Assembly (NCBI GenBank): GCA_947365485.1 | Contig: CANAXK010000034.1 | Location: forward strand, 1-11,239 | DNA: 11,239 nt | Reading direction: 5' to 3' | Source of the DNA: an uncultured bacterium | GTDB lineage: Bacteria; Cyanobacteriota; Vampirovibrionia; Gastranaerophilales; Gastranaerophilaceae | In this document: positions 1-5,792 of the stretch, in pieces | Numbering within the stretch: position 1 is the first letter of the stretch | Layout: each line of letters begins with the position of its first letter | Position numbers and translations under genes: made by a program | The notes under the pieces: model-generated | Told to the model about the DNA's origin: nothing | The model's database searches: none | The model's input: the letters and a program-made list of their open reading frames with translations, nothing else

Positions 1-861
1 CTCTCTGTATTCAGCCTCTGCTTCTTTGTACTTTTTAATGTTTGAATACAAATTCCCCGCAAGAATGTACGCATTCGCGTCTTTAGGATTAAGTTCAACT
101 GCCTTCTGGTAAAGCTCTGCTGCGTCCTCGTAATCCTTAAAGTCAGATTTTGCAATCGCGTAGCAAATGTAGGCCTTGTAATTGTCTCCCGGAAGCGCAA
201 TTGCTTTTTCAAAATAATCGTAGCATTTTTCTCTGTCTTTGTTTACCGCAAGGGTGTTTGCAATACAAAGCGCGACAGTCTTGTTATCAGGAGCCAGTTC
301 AAAAACTTTATAATAGTATTCAAGCGCCCTGCTGTAGTCAAAGAGTTTGAAGCAAACATTACCCAAATCAACAAGAGCCGTAAGGTTTTCAGGGTCAAGC
401 GAAAGCGCTTTTTCATAGTATGCTCTTGATTCTACATAGTCCTCAAAGTCGTGGTAAAGTAGCGCGATCGCGTTATAGATTTCAGGGTCCTGGGAATTGA
501 AATCAAGCGTTCTGTTATAATAATGAAGCGCCTTTGAGAAGTTCTTGAGTTCTGCATAAGTGTTTGCCATGTTGTAATAAACAAGGTAGTTGCTTGGATT
601 AACAATCATTGCCTGATTGAAATACTTAAGCGCTTTTTTGTACTCTTTTGAGTAGAACCAGATGCTGCCCAGATTCAAAAGTGTCTGCAAATCTTTAGGG
701 TCAAGCTCCAGCAAGCTTTCGTACACAGAAATTACTTTCTCATACTGGTTATCCATTGCATAATACTTTGCAAGCTCGTGGTAATGGTCGGTGTTTTTAG
801 GATCCATCGCCATTTTTAGAACTGTTTTTTCAATCGCTTTATTTAATTCTTTTTTATCCAT
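1..861 (-). CDS. TPR-repeat protein, C-terminus beyond window
   Basis: An open frame on the minus strand starts at ATG 861-859 (MDKKELNKAIEK) and stays open for 287 codons to the left edge, so the C-terminus is missing. From about residue 24 onward it is built of roughly eight tandem 34-residue tetratricopeptide repeats. They are recognisable by the recurring YxxALxYYxKALxLDPxN pattern, for example YEKALSLDPEN and YQKAVELNPKD. TPR arrays are protein-protein interaction scaffolds; no enzymatic domain, signal peptide or membrane helix is visible in the part present. It starts 3 bp after the rsfS stop codon, so it is almost certainly co-transcribed and possibly translationally coupled with rsfS; the ribosome-binding site is weak (GAAAGATAG). 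The precise partner cannot be deduced. Confidence 0.85.
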   Translation of the reverse strand, partial: MDKKELNKAIEKTVLKMAMDPKNTDHYHELAKYYAMDNQYEKVISVYESLLELDPKDLQTLLNLGSIWFYSKEYKKALKYFNQAMIVNPSNYLVYYNMANTYAELKNFSKALHYYNRTLDFNSQDPEIYNAIALLYHDFEDYVESRAYYEKALSLDPENLTALVDLGNVCFKLFDYSRALEYYYKVFELAPDNKTVALCIANTLAVNKDREKCYDYFEKAIALPGDNYKAYICYAIAKSDFKDYEDAAELYQKAVELNPKDANAYILAGNLYSNIKKYKEAEAEYRE

Positions 862-864
862 CTT

Positions 865-1272
865 CTATCTTTCAATATTTTCGTAATCAGAGTACTCTTT
901 AGATTCCTTGAGCCATGTTTCCTGCGGAATGCTGAACGCGTGGTTCCAGAATTTTTCAATAGCATAAGCATCTCTGTCTTCCTGATGCAGAATATGCACA
1001 ACCACATCGCCGTAATCAATCAGGTTCCAGCGGTTTTTTGCGTCATTTTCCCTGCCGAGCGGAAGTCTTGCAAAAGTTGTCTTAACTTTGTCTGCAAGGT
1101 TTTCAGTAAGCGCCTTAACCTGCGTATTGGTCTGCGCAGAGCAGATTACAAAGTAGTCTGCAAAAGAAGATACGTTGCTTATATTAAGTATCGAAATATC
1201 TTTTGCAATCTTTTCGTCCAAAAACCTTGCAATAACGCATGCCAGCTTATATGATGTAATTTCTTCTCCCAT
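865..1272 (-). CDS. rsfS: Ribosomal silencing factor RsfS (YbeB/Iojap family)
   Basis: The 135-aa product matches the RsfS/Iojap family across its length. It has the core SFADYFVICSAQTNTQVKAL at about residues 36-55 and the C-terminal stretch RWNLIDYGDVVVHIL at about 81-95. In this family the protein binds uL14 on the 50S subunit and blocks subunit joining, lowering translation when nutrients are scarce. Length is normal for the family (about 105-135 aa). The start at 1272 is supported by GGAG at 1279-1282 with 6-base spacing. It lies 12 bp downstream of rpiB and 3 bp upstream of the TPR gene, so it is the middle gene of a three-gene operon. In many bacteria rsfS sits near nadD; the rpiB neighbour here is less usual. 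Confidence 0.95.
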   Translation of the reverse strand: MGEEITSYKLACVIARFLDEKIAKDISILNISNVSSFADYFVICSAQTNTQVKALTENLADKVKTTFARLPLGRENDAKNRWNLIDYGDVVVHILHQEDRDAYAIEKFWNHAFSIPQETWLKESKEYSDYENIER

Positions 1273-1284
1273 TGTCCTCTCCGG

Positions 1285-1707
1285 TTAAATCATGTTTATT
1301 CTGTTGAGATGCCTTCCGCCCTCAAATTCTGTCTTGAGCCAGATATCAACGATATCAAGCGCAAGTCCTGTGCCGGTCACCCTCTCGCCCAGACAAAGAA
1401 TATTTGAGTCATTGTGCATTCTTGTCATTCTTGCAGAGAAGGTATCCCCGCAAAGAGAAGCTCTTATGCCGTCAAACCTGTTGGCTGCTATTGACATGCC
1501 AATACCAGTACCGCAAACAAGAATCCCTCTTCCGTTAGTTTGAAGGACGGAGTTTGCAACCTCTTTAGCAATAACCGGATAGTCGCAGGATTTTTCATCA
1601 TAGCAGCCAAAGTCCTGCACTTCATATCCTTGCTCTCTCAGGTGTTCGATTATTGAGGTTTTTAGTTTGAACCCGCCATGGTCTGAACCTATAAGTATCT
1701 TTGACAT
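1285..1707 (-). CDS. rpiB: Ribose-5-phosphate isomerase B
   Basis: This gene encodes the RpiB/LacAB-type isomerase that interconverts ribose 5-phosphate and ribulose 5-phosphate in the pentose phosphate pathway. Numbered from the chosen start, visible motifs are SDHGG (8-12), the catalytic-cysteine loop CGTGIGMSIAANR (Cys65), RMHNDSN with the conserved His98, and the phosphate-loop stretch EGGRH (129-133). The 140-aa length is typical. The start at 1707 is preferred over the in-frame ATG at 1716, because the Shine-Dalgarno AAGGAA (1717-1722) is 9 bases from the former but directly abuts the latter. It is the first gene of the operon with rsfS and the TPR gene, behind a well-formed promoter. 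Some family members also act on allose 6-phosphate; ribose is the default call. Confidence 0.96.
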   Translation of the reverse strand: MSKILIGSDHGGFKLKTSIIEHLREQGYEVQDFGCYDEKSCDYPVIAKEVANSVLQTNGRGILVCGTGIGMSIAANRFDGIRASLCGDTFSARMTRMHNDSNILCLGERVTGTGLALDIVDIWLKTEFEGGRHLNRINMI

Positions 1708-1741
1708 TAAAGACATTTCCTTATTTTAACTTCTCTGACTA

Positions 1742-1770
1742 ATTGTAACATTTTTGAAATAATTTATCAA
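1742..1770 (-). promoter_or_regulatory. Sigma-70-type promoter of rpiB-rsfS-TPR operon
   Basis: On the minus strand the sequence reads TTGATA (1770-1765), a 17-base spacer, then TACAAT (1747-1742). The -10 is preceded by TGT, giving the extended -10 TGTTACAAT. Both hexamers match the sigma-70 consensus at 4-5 of 6 positions with ideal spacing. The predicted start of transcription is near 1735, leaving a leader of about 28 bases that includes the AAGGAA ribosome-binding site. Confidence 0.7.
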
Positions 1771-1801
1771 TAATTTACTTTTTTTAGACTTTAATATAGA
1801 T

Positions 1802-2569
1802 ATGAAGTGCGGTTTTAATATGTTCAACCCTGTTAATTTTAGAGCGTCGATTTCTGACAAGGACATTGACTCCTTTGTGCAGGCAAAGCAGCACTTTAGC
1901 GACTGTTATCTTATGTCAACTCTTGATACGCTTTCTCACACCCAAAACGGAAGAAAAGTATTAAAAAATCAGCTTGAATACGATGATGAGAATCCCAAGC
2001 TTATCAACTGTTATTTGTACAAGCCGGATGGAGAAAAAGAGAAATATACAATTCCTGCCAAAAGCGCGCTTAAGGGCTATGAAAAGCTTTACGAAGCCCA
2101 GCCAAACGAAATAATAAGAAGCGTTGACATATCAGTCGGCGAGTACGAGAAGAAATACAAAGCAAAGCCCTGGATATGCCGTGTTGCAGACAATTTTAAG
2201 ACCTACGCGTTTGAGAAGAATCTTCCATCGCATTTTATGAAAGTTTTGACAGGCAAGGAGCCGAGGGTTATTGCAGAAACAGATTTCAACTTTGATTTAA
2301 GCGGGTACAGGAAAGAAGCATACGAACTGTTTGAACGCATGGACAAGGAAAAGCAGCACAGTTTTGTAATCGGCACCGGACCTAAAATGCTGGATGGCAG
2401 AACCTGGCATGTTTACGTAATCGAAGATGTGAATCTTGAAGAGAACACTATTACGGTCAAGGAAAAGAGAGGGAACAAGCCGCGCAAGATGAATATAGAC
2501 ACTGCATTAAACACTTTCAAGTATATAACAGGTTATTTTGATTCGGATTTGGAAGCTACTTCCCCCTAA
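1802..2569 (+). CDS. Putative calpain/papain-like cysteine protease
   Basis: The 255-aa protein has no full-length match I recognise, but its layout suggests a calpain-type (papain-fold) thiol protease. Near the N terminus, residues 27-40 (VQAKQHFSDCYLMS) resemble the calpain Q-x-x-x-x-DC-x-L-x-x nucleophile motif, with Cys35 as nucleophile. Near the C terminus, TWHVYVIEDV (His203) is followed by a hydrophobic strand and VKEKRGN (Asn225), in the order Cys-His-Asn seen in that fold. No signal peptide or membrane helix is visible. No ribosome-binding site precedes the ATG at 1802, and a -10-like TAATAT lies at 1792-1797. Either the mRNA is leaderless or translation begins at Met7 (1820, MFNPVNFRA). 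It is divergent from rpiB, and its last 14 bp overlap the convergent gene ending at 2556. Protease function is inference. Confidence 0.6.
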   Translation: MKCGFNMFNPVNFRASISDKDIDSFVQAKQHFSDCYLMSTLDTLSHTQNGRKVLKNQLEYDDENPKLINCYLYKPDGEKEKYTIPAKSALKGYEKLYEAQPNEIIRSVDISVGEYEKKYKAKPWICRVADNFKTYAFEKNLPSHFMKVLTGKEPRVIAETDFNFDLSGYRKEAYELFERMDKEKQHSFVIGTGPKMLDGRTWHVYVIEDVNLEENTITVKEKRGNKPRKMNIDTALNTFKYITGYFDSDLEATSP

Positions 2570-2852
2570 GCGCATTCTCCAGAGCCTTTTCAAGAACCTC
2601 AATCTTTGATTCAAGAACTTTTACCTTTGCGCTGCTCTCATCAGCAGAAATTGCTTCTTTTTCCAATTCCCGTTTGTAAGAATTAAGTGCAGCATTTTTC
2701 GAAAACAGCTTAATAATTCCAAGGCTCATACCGCCTATCATGCCACACATGTAAGTAATTGCGCCCATTGTTTTTCCGGAAAACTCATAAAGTGCCATCA
2801 CAGCTATCACAAAGCTCAAAACCAACAACAACACAGATAAAATTTTTTTCAT
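2556..2852 (-). CDS. Small two-helix membrane protein with C-terminal coiled coil
   Basis: This 98-aa hypothetical protein has two hydrophobic segments, about residues 4-24 (ILSVLLLVLSFVIAVMALYEF) and 30-50 (MGAITYMCGMIGGMSLGIIKL). A charged heptad-like region follows at about 60-96 (KRELEKEAISADESSAKVKVLESKIEVLEKALENAL) that should form a coiled coil. The plan, two N-terminal helices and a cytoplasmic coiled coil, resembles LapA-domain-type small membrane proteins, but I do not assign it to that family. The start is well supported: AAGGAG (2858-2863) lies 5 bases before ATG 2852. A TACAAT -10-like hexamer on the same strand lies at 2870-2875. The gene is divergent from flhB, and its 3' end overlaps the protease-like gene by 14 bp, with no terminator hairpin between the two. 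Confidence 0.75.
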   Translation of the reverse strand: MKKILSVLLLVLSFVIAVMALYEFSGKTMGAITYMCGMIGGMSLGIIKLFSKNAALNSYKRELEKEAISADESSAKVKVLESKIEVLEKALENALRGK

Positions 2853-2934
2853 AAGAACTCCTTTTTCTCATTGTACAATAAAATCAGACTTTATGATAGA
2901 ATAATAATGTAGAAAATCCAACGGAAGCAAAAAG

Positions 2935-3999
2935 ATGGGTGATGAAGATAAGCAATTTGACGCCACGCCCCAAAAACTCGAGAGAGCAAGAAAAGAAGGG
3001 CAGGTAGTTAAGTCGAAAGACGTGTCAACAGCATTGTCTCTGCTTGTAATGTTTACTTTTATAAACATGCTAGCACCAATCATCTGGAAAATGATAGTCG
3101 GACTTTTTAAAACCCTGTATGAGCAGATTCCAAACCAGCATCTCTCTGAAATTGGGCTTCCATATATGTTCACTGTTACGCTTATTCCGACAGTGGTAAT
3201 TATTGGCTCAATCCTTTTCGTGGCAGCTTTTATTGCGATTCTTGGAGACTTTATTCAGGTTGGGCCGCTTGTTGCAACGGCGCCTCTTGTTCCGAAGTTG
3301 GATAAACTTAACCCGACTAAATACTTCAAAAACCTGTTTCAGGTGAAAACTCTGTTCGAACTTGGCAAAAACATTGTAAAAGTACTTGTTCTGGGGCTTG
3401 TGGGATGGTCTGTATACAGCGCGCATCTTGAGAGCATACTAATGCTAGCCTCAATAGACAACAACTTTGCGGTTATGATAGAGTTCGGAAAACTGATTGT
3501 AGAGTTCATATACAAAGCCTGCGTCGCATTCTTAATCATCGCTGCAGCAGACTACGGGGTAACAAAATGGAAGTTTTTGAAAGACCAGAAGATGTCTTTC
3601 AAAGAAATAAAAGACGAGTACAAGAACTCCGAAGGTGACCCGCATGTAAAAGCAGCGTTAAGGCAAAGGCGTATGCAAATGCTCCAGCAGGGCGCAATGG
3701 ACTCTGTGCCGGAAGCAGATTTTGTGGTTAGAAACCCGACCCATGTGGCATGTGCTTTAAAATACGATGCAGAGACGATGCAATCACCAACCCTTACAGC
3801 AAAAGGAACAGAGCTTATTGCAAAAAAGATTATTGAAATAGCCACCCAGCACAATGTTCCGGTAATAGACAACGCGCCTGTTGCCCGTGCGCTTTTCAGG
3901 ATGGTTGATTTAAACCAACAGATTCCGCCGGAGCTCTACAAAGCTGTAGCCGAAATCCTGCTTTTTGTTTACGGATTAAAAGGAAAGCAGGGGCAGTAA
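2935..3999 (+). CDS. flhB: Flagellar type III export gate protein FlhB
   Basis: The 354-aa product is FlhB, the export-gate protein that switches substrate specificity of the flagellar type III apparatus from rod/hook to filament proteins. The N terminus has the family signature (D-ATPQKLERARKEGQVVKSKDV, residues 9-30). Four membrane segments follow, at about 32-56, 80-105, 145-163 and 185-207. The cytoplasmic linker contains MSFKEIKDEYKNSEGDPHVKAALRQRR (220-246). The autocleavage motif NPTH is intact at 267-270, with VACALKYD after it. Length is close to other FlhB proteins (about 355-380 aa). GGAAG at 2923-2927 is a good ribosome-binding site 7 bases upstream. FlhB and the injectisome SctU are homologous; the linker sequence and the flagellin gene in the window favour FlhB. 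Unusually, flhA and fliR are not adjacent. Confidence 0.95.
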   Translation: MGDEDKQFDATPQKLERARKEGQVVKSKDVSTALSLLVMFTFINMLAPIIWKMIVGLFKTLYEQIPNQHLSEIGLPYMFTVTLIPTVVIIGSILFVAAFIAILGDFIQVGPLVATAPLVPKLDKLNPTKYFKNLFQVKTLFELGKNIVKVLVLGLVGWSVYSAHLESILMLASIDNNFAVMIEFGKLIVEFIYKACVAFLIIAAADYGVTKWKFLKDQKMSFKEIKDEYKNSEGDPHVKAALRQRRMQMLQQGAMDSVPEADFVVRNPTHVACALKYDAETMQSPTLTAKGTELIAKKIIEIATQHNVPVIDNAPVARALFRMVDLNQQIPPELYKAVAEILLFVYGLKGKQGQ

Positions 4000-4006
4000 T
4001 TAATGC

Positions 4007-4035
4007 TTGAAAAAATCTTGAAATCAAGGTAATAT
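4007..4035 (+). promoter_or_regulatory. Candidate promoter of the sigma-factor gene
   Basis: TTGAAA (4007-4012), a 17-base spacer and TAATAT (4030-4035) lie in the 63-base gap between flhB and the sigma-factor gene. The overlapping TATAAA at 4033-4038 gives a second possible -10. This suggests the sigma gene can be transcribed independently of flhB, although no terminator separates the two and read-through is likely. Confidence 0.5.
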
Positions 4036-4062
4036 AAAATAAGGTTAGTTTAATAAGAAAAG

Positions 4063-4752
4063 ATGGATAATAAAACTTTAATCAAACAATACGTAGGTGT
4101 TGTACAAAAAATAGCGAGAGTTGAGCATAGGCGTATACCAAACCACATGATTGAGTATGAAGAGCTGGTTAGTATAGGCATACTTGCCATACAACAATTG
4201 ATTAAGGGAAAATCCGAAGAACAGCTTGCACGTTATAATGATGCTTACGTGGGGACAGCTGTGAAATGGGCTATACGTAACGAGCTTCGACACCGCTACA
4301 AGTGGTACACAATGAAGCACAAGAAAGAAGACGGAGCTGAGGACAGCTACACAGAAGATACTGCGGCTCAGGATGGTGCTTCAGAAGATATGGGATTCAG
4401 CATTTCTCCGACAAAGGTTAGAGAAGCTGTTTACGAAACAATCCTCTCAATAGACGGGCTTGCAGCTGCTGCAACTGACAACGCTTCACCTTTTGATTTT
4501 ATAAAAGACAATTCAGCAATGCCAGATGAGCAGGCTGAAATTGTTGAGATGAGTAAACTTATTAAACAAGCTATTGCACAATTACCTCAAAAAGAACGTA
4601 CTGTTGTAGAATACAGGTTCTACAGAAACATGCAGGCAAAAGACATCGCAAACATGATAGGGCTTTCGCCATCAAGAATTACCAGAATCGTTCAGTTCTC
4701 ACTCAACCAGATTAGAGAATACCTGAAAGCCAGAGGCAGAGAAGATTACTAG
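4063..4752 (+). CDS. Sigma-70 family factor, probably FliA-type
   Basis: The 229-aa protein is a sigma-70-family initiation factor. Region 2 covers about residues 5-85: EYEELVSIGILAI (31-43) corresponds to 2.2, and YVGTAVKWAIRNELRHR (62-78) to 2.3-2.4, the part that reads the -10. Region 4 spans about 160-222, with LPQKERTVVEYRF (174-186) and a helix-turn-helix at about 190-212 (KDIANMIGLSPSRITRIVQ). Size and the pairing with flhB suggest FliA (sigma-28), which transcribes late flagellar genes such as flagellin. Against this, the usual region-3 sequence is not recognisable: an acidic linker (about 88-110) and an Ala-rich stretch stand there instead. A group 3 sigma of another role (sporulation/SigF-like or general stress) is therefore possible. 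The ribosome-binding site is weak (AAGAAAAG). Confidence 0.85.
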   Translation: MDNKTLIKQYVGVVQKIARVEHRRIPNHMIEYEELVSIGILAIQQLIKGKSEEQLARYNDAYVGTAVKWAIRNELRHRYKWYTMKHKKEDGAEDSYTEDTAAQDGASEDMGFSISPTKVREAVYETILSIDGLAAAATDNASPFDFIKDNSAMPDEQAEIVEMSKLIKQAIAQLPQKERTVVEYRFYRNMQAKDIANMIGLSPSRITRIVQFSLNQIREYLKARGREDY

Positions 4753-4864
4753 GGATTTTACCAACAAAAAGTATAAAGTTTTGTAACAATATATGCAAAA
4801 CTGCTAAAGTTTTTGAAAAAACTGCCGTTATACAAAATGTACTTAGCAATAAAATATTATTTAT

Positions 4865-4900
4865 ATCAATGTAACACAATATACATTTTGTTACATTGAT
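4865..4900 (-). repeat. Palindromic dif-like site, copy 1
   Basis: This is an imperfect palindrome: half-site TCAATGTAACACAATAT on the left, and the reverse complement of the right half differs at only 2 of 17 positions. Bases 4867-4898 are the exact reverse complement of 5035-5066. Read on the minus strand, it has an 11-bp arm, the central hexamer TGTATA (4885-4880) and a second 11-bp arm TTGTGTTACAT. That is the layout of a Xer recombination core site, and also that of a dimeric regulator operator. Confidence 0.75.
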
Positions 4901-4963
4901 TTTTGTAATACATTCATAATTGTTGTTATTAGTGCGTTTTAAGATATCGCAGCTTCCTTATTC

Positions 4964-4973
4964 AGGAGGTGAT
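4964..4973 (+). promoter_or_regulatory. Orphan strong Shine-Dalgarno (AGGAGGTGAT)
   Basis: AGGAGGTGAT is complementary to ten bases of the usual 16S rRNA 3' tail, stronger than any gene-start site in the window, yet no ATG, GTG or TTG begins a reading frame at the right distance. The only candidate is ATT at 4977, 7 bases after AGGAGG. It would open a 21-codon hydrophobic frame ending with TAA at 5040-5042, inside the left arm of the RBS hairpin. CTTCCT (4953-4958) just upstream could pair with AGGAGG. Confidence 0.35.
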
Positions 4974-5027
4974 TTTATTCTTTTTATATACATTTTATTT
5001 TTTTGTAAACCGCTATTCATGTGGGTT

Positions 5028-5073
5028 TCCTTTCCAATGTAACAAAATGTATATTGTGTTACATTGGAAAGGA
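5028..5073 (+). promoter_or_regulatory. Hairpin sequestering the RBS of the gene at 5081
   Basis: In RNA, 5028-5050 (TCCTTTCCAATGTAACA...) can pair with 5051-5073 in a stem of up to about 23 bp with two inner mismatches. The right strand includes GGAAAGGA (5066-5073), the core of the only ribosome-binding site in front of ATG 5081. When folded, the stem would hide that site, so translation should depend on something that opens it, such as a protein, temperature, or a ribosome arriving from upstream. Confidence 0.55.
5035..5066 (+). repeat. Palindromic dif-like site, copy 2 (inverted)
   Basis: This 32-bp site is identical to copy 1 in the opposite orientation; the inner edges are 136 bp apart (4899-5034). 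Its parts are left arm ATGTAACAAAA (5037-5047), centre TGTATA (5048-5053) and right arm TTGTGTTACAT (5054-5064). Compared with the E. coli dif site as I remember it, the centre is identical and the right (XerD) arm matches at 9 of 11 positions (TTATGTTAAAT), while the left arm matches poorly. Outside the 32 bp, the palindrome extends to 5028-5073 at this copy only. Confidence 0.75.
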
Positions 5074-5080
5074 GTTATCA

Positions 5081-5410
5081 ATGGACTTTGGTACAAGATT
5101 TGGCAAGAATGTAGATTATTTGGCACAACGCACGGGTTATAAAAGTATGGAGGCAAACGACAGTTTTGGAGCGTCAAAAGCATCTGGTGGTTTGGCATTA
5201 TTTTGCTTTTTAGGAGGTCTTCTCATGACTGTATTCGGGGCTAACAAATCGCCGGGGCCTCACTGTGTATCACGGAATGAGCATCAGGTACCAGTAGGCG
5301 ACGCAAAGCTTGCCAATGTTAATGAGAAGGATTGCGACGTTAGAATTGCAGAAATGAAGAATAGTATGCCTAGAACAAACCTCGGAAACTCCGGCTTCAA
5401 TCCAATGTAA
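5081..5410 (+). CDS. Hypothetical protein with one membrane helix
   Basis: I do not recognise this 109-aa protein. Residues about 1-33 are polar (MDFGTRFGKNVDYLAQRTGYKS). A hydrophobic, glycine-rich segment at about 36-53 (GGLALFCFLGGLLMTVFGA) should span a membrane, and the C-terminal half is polar with two cysteines and ends RTNLGNSGFNPM. The start at 5081 is chosen because GGAAAGGAG (5066-5074) is well placed; the longer frame from GTG 5021 would have to translate through the palindrome. An internal AGGAGG (5212-5217) lies 7 bases before an in-frame ATG at 5225, so a 61-residue C-terminal product is possible. The gene is 20 bp upstream of the next small gene, which suggests one transcript. 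Expression is probably governed by the hairpin over its ribosome-binding site. Confidence 0.7.
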   Translation: MDFGTRFGKNVDYLAQRTGYKSMEANDSFGASKASGGLALFCFLGGLLMTVFGANKSPGPHCVSRNEHQVPVGDAKLANVNEKDCDVRIAEMKNSMPRTNLGNSGFNPM

Positions 5411-5430
5411 AATTTTAAGAAAGGAAAAGT

Positions 5431-5787
5431 ATGAACATCACAAACAAAGAATTACTGGCAAAAGAATACCAGAATATCATGCAAAACTACCTCCAACCCC
5501 AGGTAGAAAATCAAACGGTGCAAGCATCTCCAACTCTGGAGGACACGCTTGAGAGTATTGCAAAACTATCCTCCTATAGAAACATGCTTTCTATTGTGGG
5601 TTCAACCAACTGCACGAAAACTATTTATCTAAATGACGGTACATCGGTAGATGTAATTACAAGAAACGGGTTTATAAACATCCATGGCGCAGCACTCAAT
5701 GGCGAGTCCTTTAACCTAACGCTTACAAACCTTGAGCCGGAAAAAGTTATGGACATAGCGCAGGACATTGCAAAAGAGCTCGGGTAA
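5431..5787 (+). CDS. Hypothetical 118-aa protein
   Basis: I do not recognise this family. The 118-aa product is soluble-looking, with no signal peptide or membrane helix. It has a helical, Gln/Asn-rich N terminus (residues 1-35), a short helix-forming stretch (about 36-56), and a strand-rich core (KTIYLNDGTSVDVITRNGFINIHG, about 63-86). It closes with a C-terminal helix EPEKVMDIAQDIAKELG (102-118). The ribosome-binding site AAAGGAAAAG directly precedes ATG 5431. It follows the membrane-helix protein by 20 bp and is closed 5 bp after its stop codon by a strong terminator, so the two genes likely form a short transcription unit behind the dif-like sites. Confidence 0.75.
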   Translation: MNITNKELLAKEYQNIMQNYLQPQVENQTVQASPTLEDTLESIAKLSSYRNMLSIVGSTNCTKTIYLNDGTSVDVITRNGFINIHGAALNGESFNLTLTNLEPEKVMDIAQDIAKELG

Positions 5788-5792
5788 AATTT

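Larger units (their letters stand above)
4753..5080. other. 328-base intergenic region with paired palindromes
   Basis: This very AT-rich stretch has no convincing standard gene. From left to right it holds a small dyad (AGTTTTG 4777-4783 with CAAAACT 4796-4802), the near-palindrome TACAAAATGTA (4831-4841), the first 32-bp palindromic site (4867-4898), an orphan strong ribosome-binding site (4964-4973), and the second, inverted 32-bp site (5035-5066), which runs into the ribosome-binding site of the gene at 5081. The motif TTGTAACA also appears at 4781-4788. I found no confident -35/-10 pair for the downstream genes, so their promoter is unassigned. Confidence 0.7.

Noticed and set aside
1708-1716. 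Earlier ATG of rpiB at 1716
   Set aside because: The ribosome-binding site abuts it with no spacing; ATG 1707 has 9-base spacing.
4865-4900. The chromosomal dif site itself
   Set aside because: dif is normally single-copy and not paired in inverted orientation; the left arm also matches poorly.
4865-5073. CRISPR array
   Set aside because: There are only two repeats, in opposite orientation, with a single 136-bp spacer and no cas genes.
5021-5080. N-terminal extension of the gene at 5081 starting at GTG 5021
   Set aside because: It has no ribosome-binding site and translates the palindrome itself; a well-placed GGAAAGGAG supports ATG 5081.
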